This document shows positions 62,375-64,000 of a stretch of DNA of 64,000 nucleotides, piece after piece. This DNA comes from Pseudomonas sp. FP2196 (GTDB lineage: Bacteria; Pseudomonadota; Gammaproteobacteria; Pseudomonadales; Pseudomonadaceae). The DNA is taken from NCBI RefSeq assembly GCF_030687715.1, contig NZ_CP117445.1, positions 3,523,501-3,587,500 on the forward strand, given 5' to 3'. The notes below the pieces were generated by a model. The model had not been told where the DNA came from. It saw only the letters and a program-made list of their open reading frames with translations, and made no database searches. A program made the position numbers and the translations under genes. Position 1 is the first letter of the stretch, and every line of letters begins with the position of its first letter.

Positions 62375-63400
62375 ATGGTGTTGAACAAAGCTGCAACCGC
62401 GATCTTTTTTGCGGGACTGCTCAGCGTGACCGGCCAGGCTGCAATGGCCGCCGAAAGCGTGAATTTCGTCAGCTGGGGCGGAAGCACCCAGGATGCGCAG
62501 AAACAGGCCTGGGCTGATCCGTTCAGCAAGGCCAGCGGCATCACTGTCGTGCAGGACGGGCCCACCGACTACGGCAAACTCAAGGCAATGGTCGAAAGCG
62601 GCAACGTGCAATGGGACGTGGTCGATGTCGAAGCCGATTTCGCCCTGCGCGCTGCCGCTGAAGGCCTGCTCGAACCCCTCGATTTCAAAGTCATCCAGCG
62701 CGACAGGATCGACCCACGCTTTATCAGCGATCACGGCGTCGGCTCGTTCTTCTTCTCCTTCGTCCTCGGCTACAACGAGGGCAAACTCGGCGCCAACAAG
62801 CCGCAGGACTGGAGCGCCCTGTTCGACACCAAGACCTACCCCGGCAAACGCGCCCTGTACAAATGGCCAAGCCCAGGCGTGCTCGAACTGGCGCTGCTGG
62901 CCGATGGCGTCCCCGCCGACAAGCTCTACCCGCTGGATCTGGATCGCGCCTTCAAGAAACTCGACACCATCAAGAAAGACATCGTCTGGTGGGGCGGCGG
63001 CGCGCAGTCGCAGCAACTGCTGGCGTCCGGTGAGGCGAGCATGGGTCAGTTCTGGAACGGTCGCATTCACGCCCTGCAAGAAGATGGCGCGCCGGTGGGC
63101 GTGAGCTGGAAACAGAACCTGGTCATGGCCGACATTCTGGTGATTCCAAAGGGCTCGAAAAACAAGGACGCGGCGATGAAGTTCCTGGCCAACGCCAGCA
63201 GTGCCAAAGGCCAGGCCGACTTCTCCAACCTGACCGCCTACGCCCCGGTCAACCTCGACAGTGTGGAGCGTCTGGATTCGACGCTGGCCCCCAACCTGCC
63301 GACTGCCTACGCTAAGGATCAGATCACTCTTGATTTCGCGTACTGGGCCAAGAACGGTCCGGCCATCGCGACACGGTGGAACGAATGGCTGGTCAAATGA
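62375..63400 (+). CDS. ABC transporter substrate-binding protein (PotD/polyamine-like)
   Basis: A 341-residue periplasmic protein with a signal peptide (AIFFAGLLSVTGQAAMA). The mature start VNFVSWGGSTQDAQKQAWAD and YGKLKAMVESGNVQWDVVDV are typical of the PotD group that binds polyamines, opines or other small nitrogen compounds. The ATG at 62375 has GAGGG at good spacing, unlike the GTG at 62369. The stop overlaps the permease start in ATGA. Confidence 0.87.
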   Translation: MVLNKAATAIFFAGLLSVTGQAAMAAESVNFVSWGGSTQDAQKQAWADPFSKASGITVVQDGPTDYGKLKAMVESGNVQWDVVDVEADFALRAAAEGLLEPLDFKVIQRDRIDPRFISDHGVGSFFFSFVLGYNEGKLGANKPQDWSALFDTKTYPGKRALYKWPSPGVLELALLADGVPADKLYPLDLDRAFKKLDTIKKDIVWWGGGAQSQQLLASGEASMGQFWNGRIHALQEDGAPVGVSWKQNLVMADILVIPKGSKNKDAAMKFLANASSAKGQADFSNLTAYAPVNLDSVERLDSTLAPNLPTAYAKDQITLDFAYWAKNGPAIATRWNEWLVK

Positions 63401-64000
63401 AAATGGCGGCCACCGCGTCCCGTCCCTCCACTGCCACCGGGAGCGCCGCAAGCGCTGCCGGCCCGGCCGAAGGCAAACAGGCGGTTGCGATGCAGCAAGC
63501 CCCGTCCCTCAAACAACGCTGGCGCGGCGCCGGCAACCTCGTCCCGGCGCTGCTGTTCCTCGGCCTGTTCTTTCTGGCGCCGTTGATTGGTTTGCTGTTG
63601 CGCGGCGTGCTGGAACCTGTGCCCGGCCTTGGCAACTATGAACAACTGTTCGCCAACTCGGCCTATGCCCGCGTGCTGCTCAACACCTTTTCGGTGGCCG
63701 GGCTGGTGACGATTTTCAGCCTGTTGCTGGGCTTTCCGCTGGCCTGGGCGATCACTCTGGTGCCGCGCGGCTGGGGTCGCTGGATTCTCAACATCGTGCT
63801 GTTGTCGATGTGGACCAGCCTTCTCGCCCGTACCTATTCGTGGCTGGTGTTGCTGCAAGCCTCGGGCGTGATCAACAAGGCTTTGATGGCGATGGGCATC
63901 ATCGATCAGCCGCTGGAAATGGTGCATAACCTGACCGGCGTGGTGATCGGCATGAGCTACATCATGATCCCGTTCATCGTGCTGCCGTTGCAGGCGACCA
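63397..64000 (+). CDS. ABC transporter permease (PotB-like; partial, runs off window end)
   Basis: The first 201 residues of an inner-membrane permease: a long Ala/Ser-rich N-terminus, then hydrophobic helices (LVPALLFLGLFFLAPLIGLL, LNTFSVAGLVTIFSLLLGFP, LLSMWTSLLARTYSWLVLL). The order of substrate-binding protein then PotB-type permease suggests that the second permease and ATPase follow beyond the window. Confidence 0.88.
   Translation, partial: MKMAATASRPSTATGSAASAAGPAEGKQAVAMQQAPSLKQRWRGAGNLVPALLFLGLFFLAPLIGLLLRGVLEPVPGLGNYEQLFANSAYARVLLNTFSVAGLVTIFSLLLGFPLAWAITLVPRGWGRWILNIVLLSMWTSLLARTYSWLVLLQASGVINKALMAMGIIDQPLEMVHNLTGVVIGMSYIMIPFIVLPLQAT

Noticed and set aside
1..64000. CRISPR arrays, tRNA and rRNA genes
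   Set aside because: No regularly spaced repeats other than REPs, and no cloverleaf or rRNA sequence was recognised. A tRNAscan run would settle the tRNA question.

Overview
The window looks like a chromosomal segment of a fluorescent-group Pseudomonas. The evidence is GC-rich core genes, at least fifteen loci with Pseudomonas-type REP sequences (variants ending in GCCTGCTCGCGA, GGCTTGCCAGCGAT or GGCTGCGATCTTTTGA, mostly as inverted pairs), and gene groups familiar from Pseudomonas such as gdhB beside a MoxR/VWA operon, sbcDC, and a vre/T2SS locus.

Region 1 (1-13.5 kb) is an accessory region. A truncated response regulator comes first. Three copies of a module follow, all on the minus strand: a DUF6124-type gene preceded by a structured leader. 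Each leader has the layout of the phage P1/P7 c4 antisense RNA: a branched core whose loop and linker can pair with two short elements, one over the Shine-Dalgarno site, and both elements are repeated upstream of the core. The paired segments differ between copies but stay complementary. Different cargo follows each copy: GNAT, HxlR and NmrA genes; a cell-wall-attacking toxin cassette (M23-like, EF-hand and pesticin/T4-lysozyme-like effector, a secreted likely immunity protein, and two related small secreted proteins); and an AT-rich pair, a SIR2-domain protein and a defence-type reverse transcriptase with a structured upstream region.

Region 2 (13.5-22.7 kb) begins with what appears to be the remnant of a type II secretion (Hxc-like) locus, only gspC, gspH and gspJ, next to a VreA/VreI/VreR-like cell-surface signalling operon. 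Small exported proteins, an AhpD-like protein, a MocR regulator, an ABM monooxygenase, a cupin and a lipoprotein follow.

Region 3 (22.8-44 kb) is core: the large NAD-glutamate dehydrogenase gdhB, the MoxR-DUF58-DUF4381-VWA-VWA/TPR-BatD operon, sbcD-sbcC, a glutathione S-transferase, small exported proteins and a beta-propeller lactonase.

Region 4 (44.2-51.2 kb) is a sugar-acid catabolic cluster (ketoglutarate-semialdehyde dehydrogenase, AraD1-type dehydratase, MFS transporter, IlvD/Edd dehydratase, GntR regulator), probably for L-arabonate or a similar aldonate, with GntR-type operators in the divergent promoter. An RND exporter with a YCF48-like partner follows.

Region 5 (55-64 kb) is an uncharacterised catabolic cluster: AA_synth protein, alpha/beta hydrolase, aldehyde dehydrogenase, flavin reductase, carboxymuconolactone decarboxylase-like protein, GntR regulator, NUDIX, DUF1330, RibB with a degenerate RibA half, and an ABC transporter that runs off the end. 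Three promoters share TGGTATACCA-like palindromes, which suggests one local regulon that couples uptake, flavin supply and oxidation of an unknown substrate.
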